Below, piece after piece: positions 34,780 to 45,190 of a stretch of 64,000 nt of DNA. Both the position numbers and the translations under genes were made by a program. The stretch is taken from NCBI GenBank assembly GCA_009829735.1, contig CM020619.1, positions 9,724,375 through 9,788,374 on the forward strand, read 5' to 3'. A model generated the notes under the pieces. That model saw nothing but the letters and a program-made list of their open reading frames with translations, had not been told where the DNA came from and did no database searches. The stretch comes from Pyropia yezoensis (Eukaryota > Rhodophyta > Bangiophyceae > Bangiales > Bangiaceae). How positions within the stretch are numbered: position 1 is the stretch's first letter; each line of letters begins with the position of its first letter.

Positions 34780-36719
34780 CTTCCCGCCGACTTGGCGTCC
34801 GAATCTGAGGGCGTAGGGGAAGACGACGAGTCCGAGGACGACGTGCCCGCCCCCTCCGCCGAGGGTGTGGCGACCGCCACCACCGGTCGAGACCCACCCT
34901 CGCGGCGTGAACGTACTTCGTTCGTAGCCGACTTCTTACTCGCATTCCTAACAAGTTGTTGGATGCGTTTACTCAACTTGGGGCAATCATATGCCCAGTG
35001 TCCATCGGAGTTGCAGTTCCAACACCGATGGTCAGTTCCCGGAGGGGTCTTCCCAACTGGGGAAGACGAAGAGATACCCTGGGAAGTTCCCACGGCAGCT
35101 ACCACCCTCTCCTTGCGGATTCGGCGTGCTTCTCTCAACTCTCTGGCCTGGCGCGCCTCCTCCCGTTCCTTGGCCAACTCGGCTTGACGCTCCTGACGTT
35201 GTTCCTCCCGCAACTTGCGGTAGGCCTCGCCTCTGCGGTAGGCGAACCTAGCCAACTCGGCCAGGGTCGCCCGGGCAGTGTTATGCTCCCGGGTCTCCAT
35301 CCGGACTGACCAATGGAGCCCCTCCACAAACCGACTCTTCACCACAGCTTGTGGATGAAGAAACCCACAAAGATTGTTGAGCTTACGGACTCGCTCCGCA
35401 AAGGACAACTCGTCCTCCGCCTCTTCCTGATGGGCTTGCGTAAACTCCGCGACATTAGAAGCCAGCGCCGCTTCATCAACCATGGCCCTCAACAACCAGT
35501 TGACGAGCTCCAAATAGGACGTCACCTACCCAGCGCCTCCACTTGATGAGCTGGGCATACCGGACATAAGTTCTGTCCGCAGGTCGCCCTTCGTAAACTC
35601 CTGTAGCATGTAAAAAGCCATGCCTTCACTTATGGCATTGTCGTCACAGGCTTTTGTGAAACGACGTAGGAACTCAAAGACACGGAGGGGGGGAGTTCCA
35701 TCCCACTCCGCTTTGTGCCCAAAAGAGTGAAGCGCATTCTTCTTGGCACGGCCCATGGCTCGGGCCTGGTCAGGACCATACGCCACCGACTTGTTGTGGA
35801 GGGCGTAGGTCTCACAATCAAAGATCCTCTGGTAGACCGGGTTGGCTACCTGGATCTTGGGCGGTACCTCACGTTGAGGGAACAGCCGCTGTGGCATTGG
35901 GGTAAGTTCACCCTCAGTGCCTGTAGTCCGGCGCGGCGCGCTTGGTGTAGCCGCCGGCGTTGCCGGGGGAAACTTCCCCATGAAGGGCGTATGCCCCACC
36001 GAGTATGGTGTGGCTCCCTCGTTGGGAGTCACAGGTGTCGCCCCCTGTTCGGGGCGACCCGAGATAGGCGTGAGGAGGGATTCCCCCTGCGCCTGCGGGC
36101 TCGAAAGCCCCGATCCGGTCTGGACATTAAGGCCATCTGGCAAACTCGCCACAATCTGATTCAGAATAGTATTCGTCATCGTGACCACCAGATCCGGCAA
36201 AGTCTGCCGCAACACATTGGTCGCCTCCCGACGGACAGTTTCCGCGAAAAGTGGATTGACGACTCCAGTTGAGTCTCGGTCCGCCTCCGGGAGTCCACCT
36301 GAGGGGTAACCACGTTCCTCAGGGGTCTCAACCGGGGGCATGGGCGCGAGCCTATCGCCGACCAACGGAGGTCCGCCGTCCTCCGAAAGCCTTGTTGGCG
36401 ACGGCTCCATGCCAAAGTTGGCTCCAACCCGAGTGGAACCCGCGGAAACAGTCCTCGCCCCTTGGGACGTTCCCGTTGAGTATACCACGCGGTGGCCAGA
36501 CTTCGGCCCAACCACATCAGAAGTGTCACCCGAGTGAACTCCCGACTGAATCGGGGTGGCCTGTTGCCCGCCCGCACTTCCAGTCCTGCTGGCTTGAGGG
36601 ACCTCTAGTCTGTCTGCGACCCCAGGTAAACCCACCTGTGTCTCACCAGTATTCAAAGGCACTGAAGTACGTGCGTCACCCGTGAACTCCCCTGACGACG
36701 GGGGGTCCGAGCTAGCCAT
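34780..36719 (-). pseudogene. gag of copy B1
   Basis: ATG at 36719 (MASSDPPSSGEFTGDAR). A long Pro/Ser/Gly-rich N-terminal region is followed by a capsid-like part (YQRIFDCETYALHNKSVA, LRVFEFLRRFTKACDDNAIS, near 35830-35620; YLELVNWLLRAM near 35510), a highly charged Arg/Glu helix (about 35270-35100) and a zinc knuckle CWNCNSDGHWAYDC (CX2CX4HX4C) near 35025-34985. Nucleocapsid and capsid roles are by family. Interrupted once or twice. Confidence 0.85.
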
Positions 36720-36818
36720 GTTGGCTAACGATCCGTATGACACGGTCCAAGTCCACCGTTCCTCAGAGACAGAGGGCCCCCTACACCCGACTGCACCCGG
36801 AGGTAAAGTTTACTTCTG

Positions 36819-36836
36819 TCCCCTGCTGCTCCACCA
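36819..36836 (-). other. Primer binding site of copy B1
   Basis: TGGTGGAGCAGCAGGGGA on the minus strand, two bases from the LTR. Identical over 18 bases to the family A site at 20827-20844. Confidence 0.8.
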
Positions 36837-36838
36837 AA

Positions 36839-37307
36839 TGTGGCAAAAACCACTTGCACACACGAAACCCAAGCTGGGGCGGTGTACAAGGGCTGCCTCC
36901 CGTGTCGGGGGAACCGGAAGAAGTGCAAGTCGCACACACTCTGTCCCTGTTGTGGGGCAAACCCCCGACTGACAAACAAGAGGATGGTGTGTGGTCCAAC
37001 AGTTTCTTGGTCGGGACAGGGAAGCAGGGCCAAGCCCCACTGTCCCTCCCTTTATCCCCCCAGAGTCCACTCCGAATCTCGCCACTCAGAATCTCCCACC
37101 CCAGCACCTGCCCACCGGGCCACACGAAAATTCAAGACGATAAATGCAGAGAACCCTCAAATCCAAGTTGGATTTACTACTAAGCTAACTATCCCAAACT
37201 TAGGGAATACGGACCCAAATGCAGAGGGAGGACCGGATCAGGCTAGTGGCCTGCCGCCCCTTGCATGGCACGTGTTGCCCCCCTACCTGGGGGTCAATAC
37301 TGCCACA
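36839..37307 (-). repeat. 5' LTR of copy B1 (469 bases)
   Basis: TGTGG to CCACA, the same length as 21624-22092. It contains the palindrome AAATCCAA/TTGGATTT around one base near 37160-37176. Confidence 0.9.
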
Positions 37308-38423
37308 GAGCGCTTTGCCGCGTTGGCAACGGACATGCGTGGGCCCCTGCCAGTGACCGAGGAGGGCGACCAGTACTTCCAGGTCATCTGCGATCGCTTC
37401 ACGAAACTTACGCGAGCGATTTCTCTGACAGAAATCACGGCCATGTCGGTCGTGTCAGCCTCTATAGATCACTGGGTTGCCGCGTATGGCATCCCCGACC
37501 GTACGCTGTCAGAAAATGGACCGCAATTGGCGTCCGTACTGTATCAGGGAGTGCTGGATATGTTGGGGGTTCAGGCAAACTATGCCACCCCCTACCACCC
37601 ACAAACTAATGGGGAGGTGGAGCGCTTCAACAAAACTATTGCTCGGCAGCTGCGCCACCATGTGAGTGAGCACGTGAAAACGAGGGTCCAATACAATTCT
37701 ATTCTTACGACCGCCTACAATTCGCAGGTTCACTCATCTACCGGGGAAGTACCCCTCGTTTTTGTGACCCCCCGTCGCGTACTGTCTATTGCCGTACGGC
37801 GGCCGCTCCCAACTAAGGAGGCCGATGGCAGTACACCTACTCCCACTGGGAGTAAGGCGCAGTTTGCTGCTAGGCTCGAAAACCTCATCCCTAAGGTCAG
37901 GGCTGAGATGGACAAAGCGCAAGAGCGCTACAAGCGTACGTTTGACAAAAAGGTGCGGAACGCCAAGTATGTCCCCGAGCAGGGTGACTGGGTGCTGATA
38001 CACTCACACACCCCAACTGGGGGTAAGTTGGTATTCCAGACGAAAGGGACGTACCAGGTCCTTCGTACTGATGGGCGGCGCTTCACCATCGAAAGTGACG
38101 ATGGGGTCCGCACCGTAAATGGACAGGACGTGGTAAAAGTTGCACCGCCTCCTGCCGGCGACCCGGCTTGGGCGCGTGCGCTGAAATCGTGGCGTCTGCC
38201 GTCGCTACCTGCGGCCGAACAGGGCCCGCAGGCGTACGTGTTCAATAAGTTCATCGACCACGGCTGGGATGAGGACACTGACCGCCTCATGTTGAGGGTG
38301 CGTTGGTTTGGCTACAAAGCCAAGGATGATACGTGGGAGTATGTGGAGGACCTTCCCGCTGAGAAGGTCCGGGCATACTGCGCCCTGAATGATATCGACC
38401 CTAACTGCCCTTCCTCAACGTGA
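37308..38423 (+). pseudogene. Integrase C-terminal part and chromodomain of copy B2
   Basis: Core pieces FTKLTRAISLTEITAMSVVS, ENGPQLASVLYQG and YHPQTNGEVERFNKT, then SPTPT-type linker, GDWVLIHSHTPTGGKLVFQT and the chromodomain LMLRVRWFGYKAKDDTWEY. Over the shared span it is close to B1 and uninterrupted. The N-terminal integrase, RT and gag are missing. Confidence 0.85.
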
Positions 38424-38534
38424 GGGAAGGCCAAGTGACAGTGCCAAGAGAGTGCTTTAAGTCGAAGTGGTACGCAGAGTGGCTTTTAACTACAGCCCTA
38501 ACCCACACACTCTCACAACAAAGGCAGCTGCCAA

Positions 38535-39640
38535 CTAGGCACGCATGCTAGACTCTCCAACCCCACGGCCCTCGCCCTCACGTGCAGGCGAGCGGCGAGA
38601 CCCACGCCGATAACGTTCCCAACCCGTCGGCGGGGGCGGCGGCTCCAAGTCGGAACCGTCGCGCGTCTCACGGTCGCGCAAGTGGCGACGACCTTGGCTA
38701 CTCTTCTGCTTCGTCTTGCGCGCAAGTTGGCGACGCAGACGCCGGACCGACTCCGTCTCCGACGGGGCAGAGGACTCCGAGACGGAATAAGACAACTCGT
38801 CTTCCGACACGGAGGGAGACCGCCGCGAGTGAGGGCGACGACGGCGAGGAGGCGAGTATGCCCGGCTTGCCCGACGCTTGCCGGGCCCAAGTGGGGCCGG
38901 CTGGGGCACAATCGACCCAATACGAGCCAATTCGTTCGTCATGAACCCCGCTACCGACTCGCATCTCGCGGTCGCCACAACAGTACGAACGCGCTCCTCA
39001 AGTTGAGGAGTCTCGGAAACTTGAAGGGTTGCAGCCGACGCGGCCAACCAAGAAATGGTGCGCACCAACGTGGTGATCATCATCTCGGAGCTCAAGGGCG
39101 TGGCCGGCAATACCAACTTGGGATGGACCGTGAAGAGGGTGGCCCCCAAGTTGGGGGACACCGGCGTGGATCTCTCAACAGAAACGCTTATCGGGATGTC
39201 TTCGTGCGGCTGGAATGGAACAGGTGGAAGCGGAGGGGCTCGCCGAGTAGGCGAAGCCCGAGAGTAACTGCGACACCTACTCTGGGCCCCCGCAGTGGGT
39301 TGAGACACGTAATCATTGCGGGCGGGCACGGTCAGCACGATTGCCTTGTCCGGGGGAGTCGCAGTGTGGCGTTCCACCCCCAGGGCGTACGGGTAATCCC
39401 TGATGCCCAGCCCCTCCTTGAGTACCACACGGCCGTCGTGAAATTCACGACCTACCCAGACGAACTGGCGAAGTGCGCAATCGTCTTTGGGCCCGCGGGA
39501 GGATCGGCGTAACTTGTTGAGGATGTGTTGGTGGTGGTGAGGTGAGTCCCGATAAGAGCAAGCTGCCAAGTGGGCAAGTTTCAGGAGAGGGGCGGTCAAC
39601 GTGACCGCCTCCACGTCCACGTGACGTACCGAGGGGGACA
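38535..39640 (-). CDS. Antisense ORF of family B (copy B2)
   Basis: An open minus-strand frame of about 370 codons, opposite to the integrase of its element. It is homologous to 29454-30686 from RGPKDDCALRQFVWVGREFH to the basic C-terminus (RRLRRQLARKTKQK, GRGVGESSMRA). Its N-terminal part differs from B1 (TLTAPLLKLAHLAACS). Conservation between two copies, and at the same place as in family A, supports a real gene. No domain is recognised. Confidence 0.6.
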
Positions 39641-39726
39641 GCAAGTCGCGCCCCCAACGCCGCGATGTGTGTTTCTACGCCCCCTCGCAGGGCCGACCGG
39701 GTCGGTCGGAACTGGGGAGAGGGGAG

Positions 39727-40194
39727 TGTGGTAGTATTGACCCCCAGGTAGGGGGGCAACACGTGCCATGCAACGGGCGGCAGGCCACTAGCCTGATCCG
39801 TTCCTCCCCCTGCATTTGGGTCCAAATTCCCTAAGTTTGGGATAGTTAGCTTAGTAGTAAATCCAACTTGGATTTGAGGGTTCTCTGCATTTATCGTCTT
39901 GAATTTTCGTGTGGCCCGGTGGGCAGGTGCTGGGGTGGGAGATTCTGAGTGGCGAGATTCTGAGGGGACCCTGGGGGAAAAGGGGAGGGACAGCGGGGCT
40001 TGGCCCTGCTTCCCCGTCCCGACTAAGAATCTGTTGGACAACACACCATCCTCTTGTTTGTCAGTGGGGGGATTGCCCCACAACAGGGATAGAGTGTGTG
40101 CGACTTGCACTTCTTCCGGTTCCCCCGACACGGGAGGCAGCCCTTGCGCACCGCCCCAACTTGGGTGTAGCGTGTGCGAGTGGTTTTTGCCACA
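39727..40194 (+). repeat. 3' LTR of copy B2 (468 bases)
   Basis: Reverse complement of the LTRs at 21624 and 36839, TGTGG to CCACA, one base shorter. Confidence 0.9.
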
Positions 40195-40210
40195 AAATGC
40201 TCGTGAAAAA

Positions 40211-40518
40211 AGCACACACCACCATGTTTTGGCCATGGTTACGGCGTCGCGGGGCCCTCTGATTTCATTGTGTCGAAAACAGCTCACGCTCGAGCGTCCC
40301 TACCCGCGCAGTGGCGCCACCGACGATGAAAGCACCTGTGAGAGAGCACACACCACCATGTTTTGGCCATGGTTGCATCGACTGGAGGCCGACCAAACAG
40401 GCAACATGCGACAAAAGCCGTGCAAAAAGAACACACCACCATGTATTGGCCATGGTTACCGCGTCGCGGGTCCCTCTGATTTTACTGGGTCGAAAACAGA
40501 ACACGCTCGAGCGTCGTT
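40211..40518 (+). repeat. Direct repeats with CACACACCACCATG core
   Basis: An imperfect unit of about 85 bases starts at 40212 and again near 40432. Both begin CACACACCACCATGT and end GCTCGAGCGTC. The first 30 bases occur a third time near 40350. The same leader recurs near 48083 (GAGCACACACCAC then GTTTTGGCCA), where it again stands just left of a MITE copy. Confidence 0.7.
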
Positions 40519-40521
40519 ATT

Positions 40522-40636
40522 GTGCGTCCCGTAAAAAGTGGACGTGCACGGGTTGTGCAGTGTGGGTTTGATTGGTCCATTGGCCGATATTTGCCATGAG
40601 AACGACACGAGCACGTCCACTTTTTACGGGACGCAC
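40522..40636. mobile_element. 115-base MITE, copy 1
   Basis: Perfect 26-base terminal inverted repeats starting GTGCGTCCCGTAAAAAGTGG, flanked TATT on the left and TATA on the right, consistent with TA insertion as for Tc1/mariner elements. The second copy at 48125-48239 has the same length, repeats and flanks. Confidence 0.85.
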
Positions 40637-41082
40637 TATACATATTGTGCGTCTCCCAAAAAGTAGCTCATGCATGTTGAGGTGCGCAAAATGCATGGTA
40701 ACATGTTTCGCACACCATTACAGCACGATGCCAAGTGTACAAGCTGTACTCGCATCAGGAATGAACAGATCTGGAACATGAAGAGGTACACTACGTACTA
40801 GAATCTACTTCAATACTATTGCATATCCAAGAACCAACCAAACCAATGGCGGGAGATGTTTAGTTTCTTTGCTAATTGGTTGCCATTTCAGCTGACGGCT
40901 GAACAGGGACGTCGGACGTCGGCCACCGTCGTCGACACCACCATTGTCGTCACCGTCTTCTTCCCGCCGGGCGTCCCCGTGACGAGGGCACCCCCACCAG
41001 CCGACCTCGGCGCATGCTCCCCCCTCCAGCCCCGATCAACTTCCCACCCACTCCCAACCCGATCGCCGACTGCGCTCCAGCC

Positions 41083-42877
41083 ATGACAATGAGCCGTGAG
41101 ACAGGTGCGTCATGGTGGGAATCATTGGTGGGGGGCCATTAGATATGTGTGGAACGCTGGTGCCCTGCCGCACCGCATGATCTGCGCGTGATGCAATTAA
41201 TTCTGACAATGCTCGAGTGATGCGGCATGCCAATGCTTTATCTTTATGATGTCCTGGATCTGGTCGAACAATGCAGCAGATGGTGCTCCCACCCCTCTCT
41301 CTTCCGCCCAGGTGCCCAGTGTCGGCCATCCAGACGAAGCCGCCGGCGCTGGCGTGACAGGTCCGAAGACACCTGCGTGCGGGGCGTGCGGCCACCAGAA
41401 GATTGGTCCCCACGGGAAGGGGCACTATTTTGGTCAGTGCGCTCTGGTGGCGGGAAACCTGCACTGCGCGAGCACCTTGACTGCTGGCCACCATTTTTAC
41501 ACAGGGGCGCATTGCCAAAACCAGCACTGCGTGTGCCGTATGATGTACGTTCATGTGTACATACTTTTTATTTGTGTAGCGGTTAGATGAGGGCACATGG
41601 TGAGATATCGCTATAGCAGCTTGTTGACCAGTTCATTTTTCTACGCACTGGGTACGCTTCTCTGTGTTTTTTTTTTTTACTGTCGTTTGTGTTTGTTCGT
41701 TGTGACATTTTATTATTGTTGCCTGCTGTGCTTCTGCGTAGTTGTCCCACGTGCCGCCGTCCGGGTCACACGCAGAAGACAATTGCGCCGGACCCCAGGC
41801 TTTATCAAGCGCGTCATAACAGAGAAAGGCGTCTCCTTCAACAAGAAGGGACACAAGCGCCTGGAATATTCCAACTATGGTTGCCAGGCCTCTACGCCGG
41901 CCTTCTTCCTCGCAGAAGTTCAGAGGGTTCGCGCGATGTACGCCGAAAAGGACGCGGCGCTGAATCAGACGGCCAGCGAACGGGCGGGGCTCGTGTCGAA
42001 CATTGTTGGAGCGGTCGCCCCCGTCACCACGACGGTGTCTACCCTACATTCACTGGGGTCTTCGGCGTCCGGGTTGGCGACGCCCAATTTAGTGGCAACT
42101 GGCGAGCGGGCACGTTTGGCCGACTCTGGGCTCTCCGCCTGTGCTTCTGCGCTGGGTGGAGCCATTTCGGCCGCTACCGGCCGCTCCAGCGGCATCATCG
42201 ACGATCTTACACCGGCAGCGGCCCTGGCAAATTTACACGGCGCCGAAGCCGCCGCCCAGCGGGTGGGAGCGAAGCGGCTCAGCCAGTCGGCGCTGTCTAT
42301 CTCAGCCCCCAGTGGTTCTCACCGCATGTATGTTGATTTATCTTTTCTTTTTTACTTTTGCTTGGCGGAGGAACGGGTCGGATGGAGGTGCTGTGCGGAC
42401 AAGACCCTGACTGTTGCGACCGGAGTGCTATCTATTTTTTTCCGCTGGCTTTGATTGTCTCCACGGTGGTTCTGTCGACTTGGTTTGTTCTGTTTGCCTG
42501 GCGATCGTCGTGACATCAGTGCGGAGCGACGGGCTAAGTACGACGCTGAGATCTTGAGAGCGGCGGCAGGGGCCGACGTTCCTCCCGTGGCGCCTCCCCC
42601 TGCTCGTCTGCGCCTGTCACCGGCAGAGTCCGCCATTGATCTGACTGAGTTTATTTTCGGTGATGAGCAGAGCGGGGAGCGAGTATCTTTTTTGGCCCTG
42701 GTGACGACCGCCGCAACCAAGGTTGGTATCCGTGGGTCGACTTTGAGTGGGTCGGGTGACGTTGGTCTGGTGACAAGCCAGCTGCTCGATGGCGTGGACG
42801 AGAAGGCCGATGCTCGGTCCAGCTACGAAGCGAGCTGTCATGACTGGATCCGCGCACTGCGCGAGAAGAGCACGTGA
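41083..42877 (+). CDS. Four-exon gene, Cys/His-rich N-terminus, unknown function
   Basis: Model: exons 41083-41104, 41277-41537, 41742-42327 and 42520-42877, 1227 bases, 408 residues, no internal stop. Introns are GTGCGT...TGCAG, GTATGA...GCGTAG and GTATGT...ATCAG, and every join keeps the reading phase. Exon 2 gives CGACGHQKIGPHGKGHYFGQ followed by further Cys/His pairs (LHC, GHH, AHC, QHCVC), a likely zinc-binding region. Exon 3 has a basic segment (TRRRQLRRTPGFIKRV), then EVQRVRAMYAEKDAALNQ, likely helical, and an Ala/Ser-rich part. Exon 4 has SAESAIDLTEFIFGDE-like acidic sequence. A later splice, AC/GTGAGA to TATAG ending 42997, would instead end the protein at 43007 with three other residues. 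No family recognised; DNA binding is inference. It may be cargo of the surrounding candidate element. Confidence 0.65.
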
Positions 42878-43099
42878 GATAGGGTGCTCGTGGCTGTTTC
42901 TGCGTTTGCTCCTTTTTTTTTTATTGCTCCATCTTATCTCTTTTTCCTTGCTTTCGGTCGATAAAATCTGTGACCAATGACTTTTCTTTGCCTATAGTTG
43001 CACTTGAGGGCACATGGCTCAGTGTGTGAGGGAAATGCCAGTGGCAATACTAGTGGTTCTTGTCATACGCGCAACGCCCATGCCGGGGGAGCTGGGAGT

Positions 43100-44660
43100 G
43101 CTCACAAAGGGGCTAGCGGGCGTGCGGGGGAAGCCGTGGGGGTGGCCGCCGCCGTGTCGGCAGCGTCGCCGCGGCCGCCGTCGTCGGCCGCCGACGCCTC
43201 CGCCGCACCGCGGGGCGGCAGGTACTGCCGCACGGCCTTCCCCCAACGCACGTTCGCGCCGGGGGGGGCCTTACCGTCGGCCGCCGTGTCGAAGGCCGGC
43301 GGCGCGGCTAGCGGAGACGGCGTGGTACCCCCGCGGGCGGGCGGATGCCGGCCAGTGGTACTGGCGGGGCCCCGCGGAGTTGGGGACGCTGCCGGTGGGG
43401 GTGCGGCGGCAGCCGCCGCCGCAACCCCGCGACCCGGTGTAAATGGAACCATAATGGGCTGGGGGGGGGCAGCGGTAAGCTCTCCCTCCTCCCCCCTCCA
43501 CGCGGCCCCCCCCCAACCCCTGTGGCCCCTGGCGGAGGCGTGGGAGGGGGGCACTGCCCCCGAGCCTCACCTCCGCCGCGTCACGTCGACGCCCCCCCCT
43601 CGCCCGCGCTTGGGCCCCGGGGGTGCGTTCCCGGCTTGGAGAGAGGGGGGGGCGCTGGCCCCATTCCCCCGGCCCCCCCCGGCCCGCCGTGGGCGCCGCC
43701 GCCTGCGCCCGCCATCTCGTCGCCCGCGGTCGCCGCCGCCGTGCGGTCCTTGGCGGCGGGCGGCCCGCTACCGTCGGCGCCCTCCTCGGTCAGCGCCGGG
43801 CCGCCGCCGCCGCCGTCGACGCCGCTCTCACCGGCACCCTCGGCGCCGTCGCTGGGCGCCGGGCCGTCGGCGGGCGCCAGCGGGGGCGGCGCCCAGGCGC
43901 CGCCGCAACCGCCGCCACCCCCGCCACCAGCGGCACTGGGGGGCCACCGGCGCAGCCGCCACTGCCGCCGGCACCGCCTCCGGCCGCCGCGCCGGAACGG
44001 CCACCAGCGGCGCCGCCACCAGCGCCTGCGCCACTGCCACCTGCAGGGCCGCCGCCACCACCAGCGTCCCCCCCAACCGCACCGCCCCCACCAGCCCCAG
44101 CAGCTCTGCCCTCCCCGCCAGCGGCACGCACACCTCGGCATGACCCACCAGCACCCCCCCCACAAGGAGACGGTCCGCCCCCGGCGGCAGCCGGGCCGCC
44201 ATTACCGGTACCTCAAATGCCAGGGACGGCCGACGCCGCGACGCCACGCCCAGAAGCCCCGCGGCGGCCCCCGCCGCCCAGCTGCGACTATCCCCGCCCG
44301 AGGGCCGCACAGAAGAACCCACGGCCGCCGCCGGGGCGTCAGCCGCCCAGGAAGCCGCCGCGTGAGCCCCATAAGCGAAAAGGAGGGCAGACGGGGGCCG
44401 CCCACCAGCGGCATCCGTTCCCCCACCGCCGCGCCCAACCAGTCCCACCGGCCCCGCCGCACACGAAAGGGTAGAGGGGGGCGGGGCCAAGCCAGCCCCG
44501 CCGCCCCCGGAGGATGAGCTCCTCTTGGGCGCTCCCAGGGGAGTGCCCAACACTGACGCTTCACGCCCCCCGGAAGCGCCCACCCCCGAAAACGGCGCAG
44601 AAGCGCGCGCCAGAACCGAAAGATCAGGTGGCGACACCTGGTTTTTACCATATGCCGCCA
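43100..44660 (-). other. GC-extreme region, possible minus-strand coding
   Basis: Frames are open on both strands because of composition. The minus strand looks more protein-like in parts: FEVPVMAARLPPGADRLLVG and LGLVGAVRLGGTLVVAAALQ (hydrophobic, near 44220-44010) and GANVRWGKAVRQYLPPRG near 43260-43200. The pieces lie in different frames with no clear splice sites or ATG. A broken or intron-bearing Ala/Gly-rich host gene is possible, but I cannot support a model. Confidence 0.3.
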
Positions 44661-44689
44661 CCTGATTGGCCCATAGTCGGGTGGTGGGA

Positions 44690-45103
44690 GGGGGGCTCGC
44701 GGGGGGGGGGGGGGTGTGTGTAGAATGGGGGGGGAGGCGGGAGGGGAGGGGTGGGGTGGGTGAGGTGGGTGAAGGTGGTGGTCGTTTGGTGGAAGATGGG
44801 GGGGGCGGGGAGGGGGGGGGGGGAGGAAAGTCGGGGCGGGAAGGGAGGAAGGGGGGGGGGGGGGTGGAGGGCGAGCAGGTGCCACGGGGGGGCTGCTCGC
44901 GGTGGGACGGTTGACGACGAGCGGGGGTGGCGGGAAGGGCGACGCTGCGACAGGGGGGCGCCCCTTGAAGGGCGCCGCCGCCGCCGGCGTGCTGCGGCGG
45001 CGTGGCCGGCCCGGCCCGCGTGCACGTGGGGGGGGAAGGAGGGGCGGCAGGGTGCGGCGGGTGGCGCCAGCCTCCCCGTCGGCCCCCCCCCCCCCCCCCC
45101 CCA

Positions 45104-45134
<31 letters not shown>

Positions 45135-45152
45135 CCCCCCCCCCCCCCCCCC

Positions 45153-45188
<36 letters not shown>

Positions 45189-45190
45189 GC
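44690..45190. repeat. Long G-run and C-run block
   Basis: 44700-44880 is G-rich with runs of 8 to 14 G. 45081-45186 is almost pure C, with only a few A or T in over 100 bases. The G-rich and C-rich parts lie on the same strand in sequence, so each could form quadruplex or i-motif structures and they could pair with each other. Assembly length here is doubtful. Confidence 0.85.

Larger units (their letters stand above)
29440..37307 (-). mobile_element. Family B Ty3/gypsy fossil, copy B1
   Basis: Read on the minus strand: 5' LTR (37307-36839), primer binding site (36836-36819), gag, protease, RT, RNase H, integrase and chromodomain, then an antisense ORF, and then loss of the element near 29440 before any 3' LTR. 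Gag to chromodomain is nearly whole: every expected domain is present in order, over about five abutting frames, so about three or four interruptions. Its 5' LTR end abuts the interior of the inverted copy B2. It can be placed with chromoviruses from its RT-INT order and chromodomain. Confidence 0.92.
37308..40194 (+). mobile_element. Family B Ty3/gypsy fossil, copy B2 (3' half)
   Basis: Begins inside the integrase core exactly at the outer LTR end of B1 and continues with the integrase C-terminus and chromodomain (to 38423), the antisense ORF (minus strand) and a 468-base LTR (39727-40194) inverted relative to the B1 LTR, as expected for the opposite orientation. Broken: the 5' half is absent. 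The open frame read across the B1 LTR (about 36840-38423) is a chance fusion of LTR and integrase frames. Confidence 0.9.

Noticed and set aside
36840-38423. A 527-codon plus-strand frame starting in the LTR and running into integrase
   Set aside because: It crosses the B1/B2 junction at 37307: the first 155 codons are LTR sequence of another element, so the fusion is accidental.
40211-40518. Spaced direct repeats as a CRISPR-like array
   Set aside because: Only two or three imperfect units of unequal length in a eukaryotic transposon setting; no regular spacers or cas-like genes.
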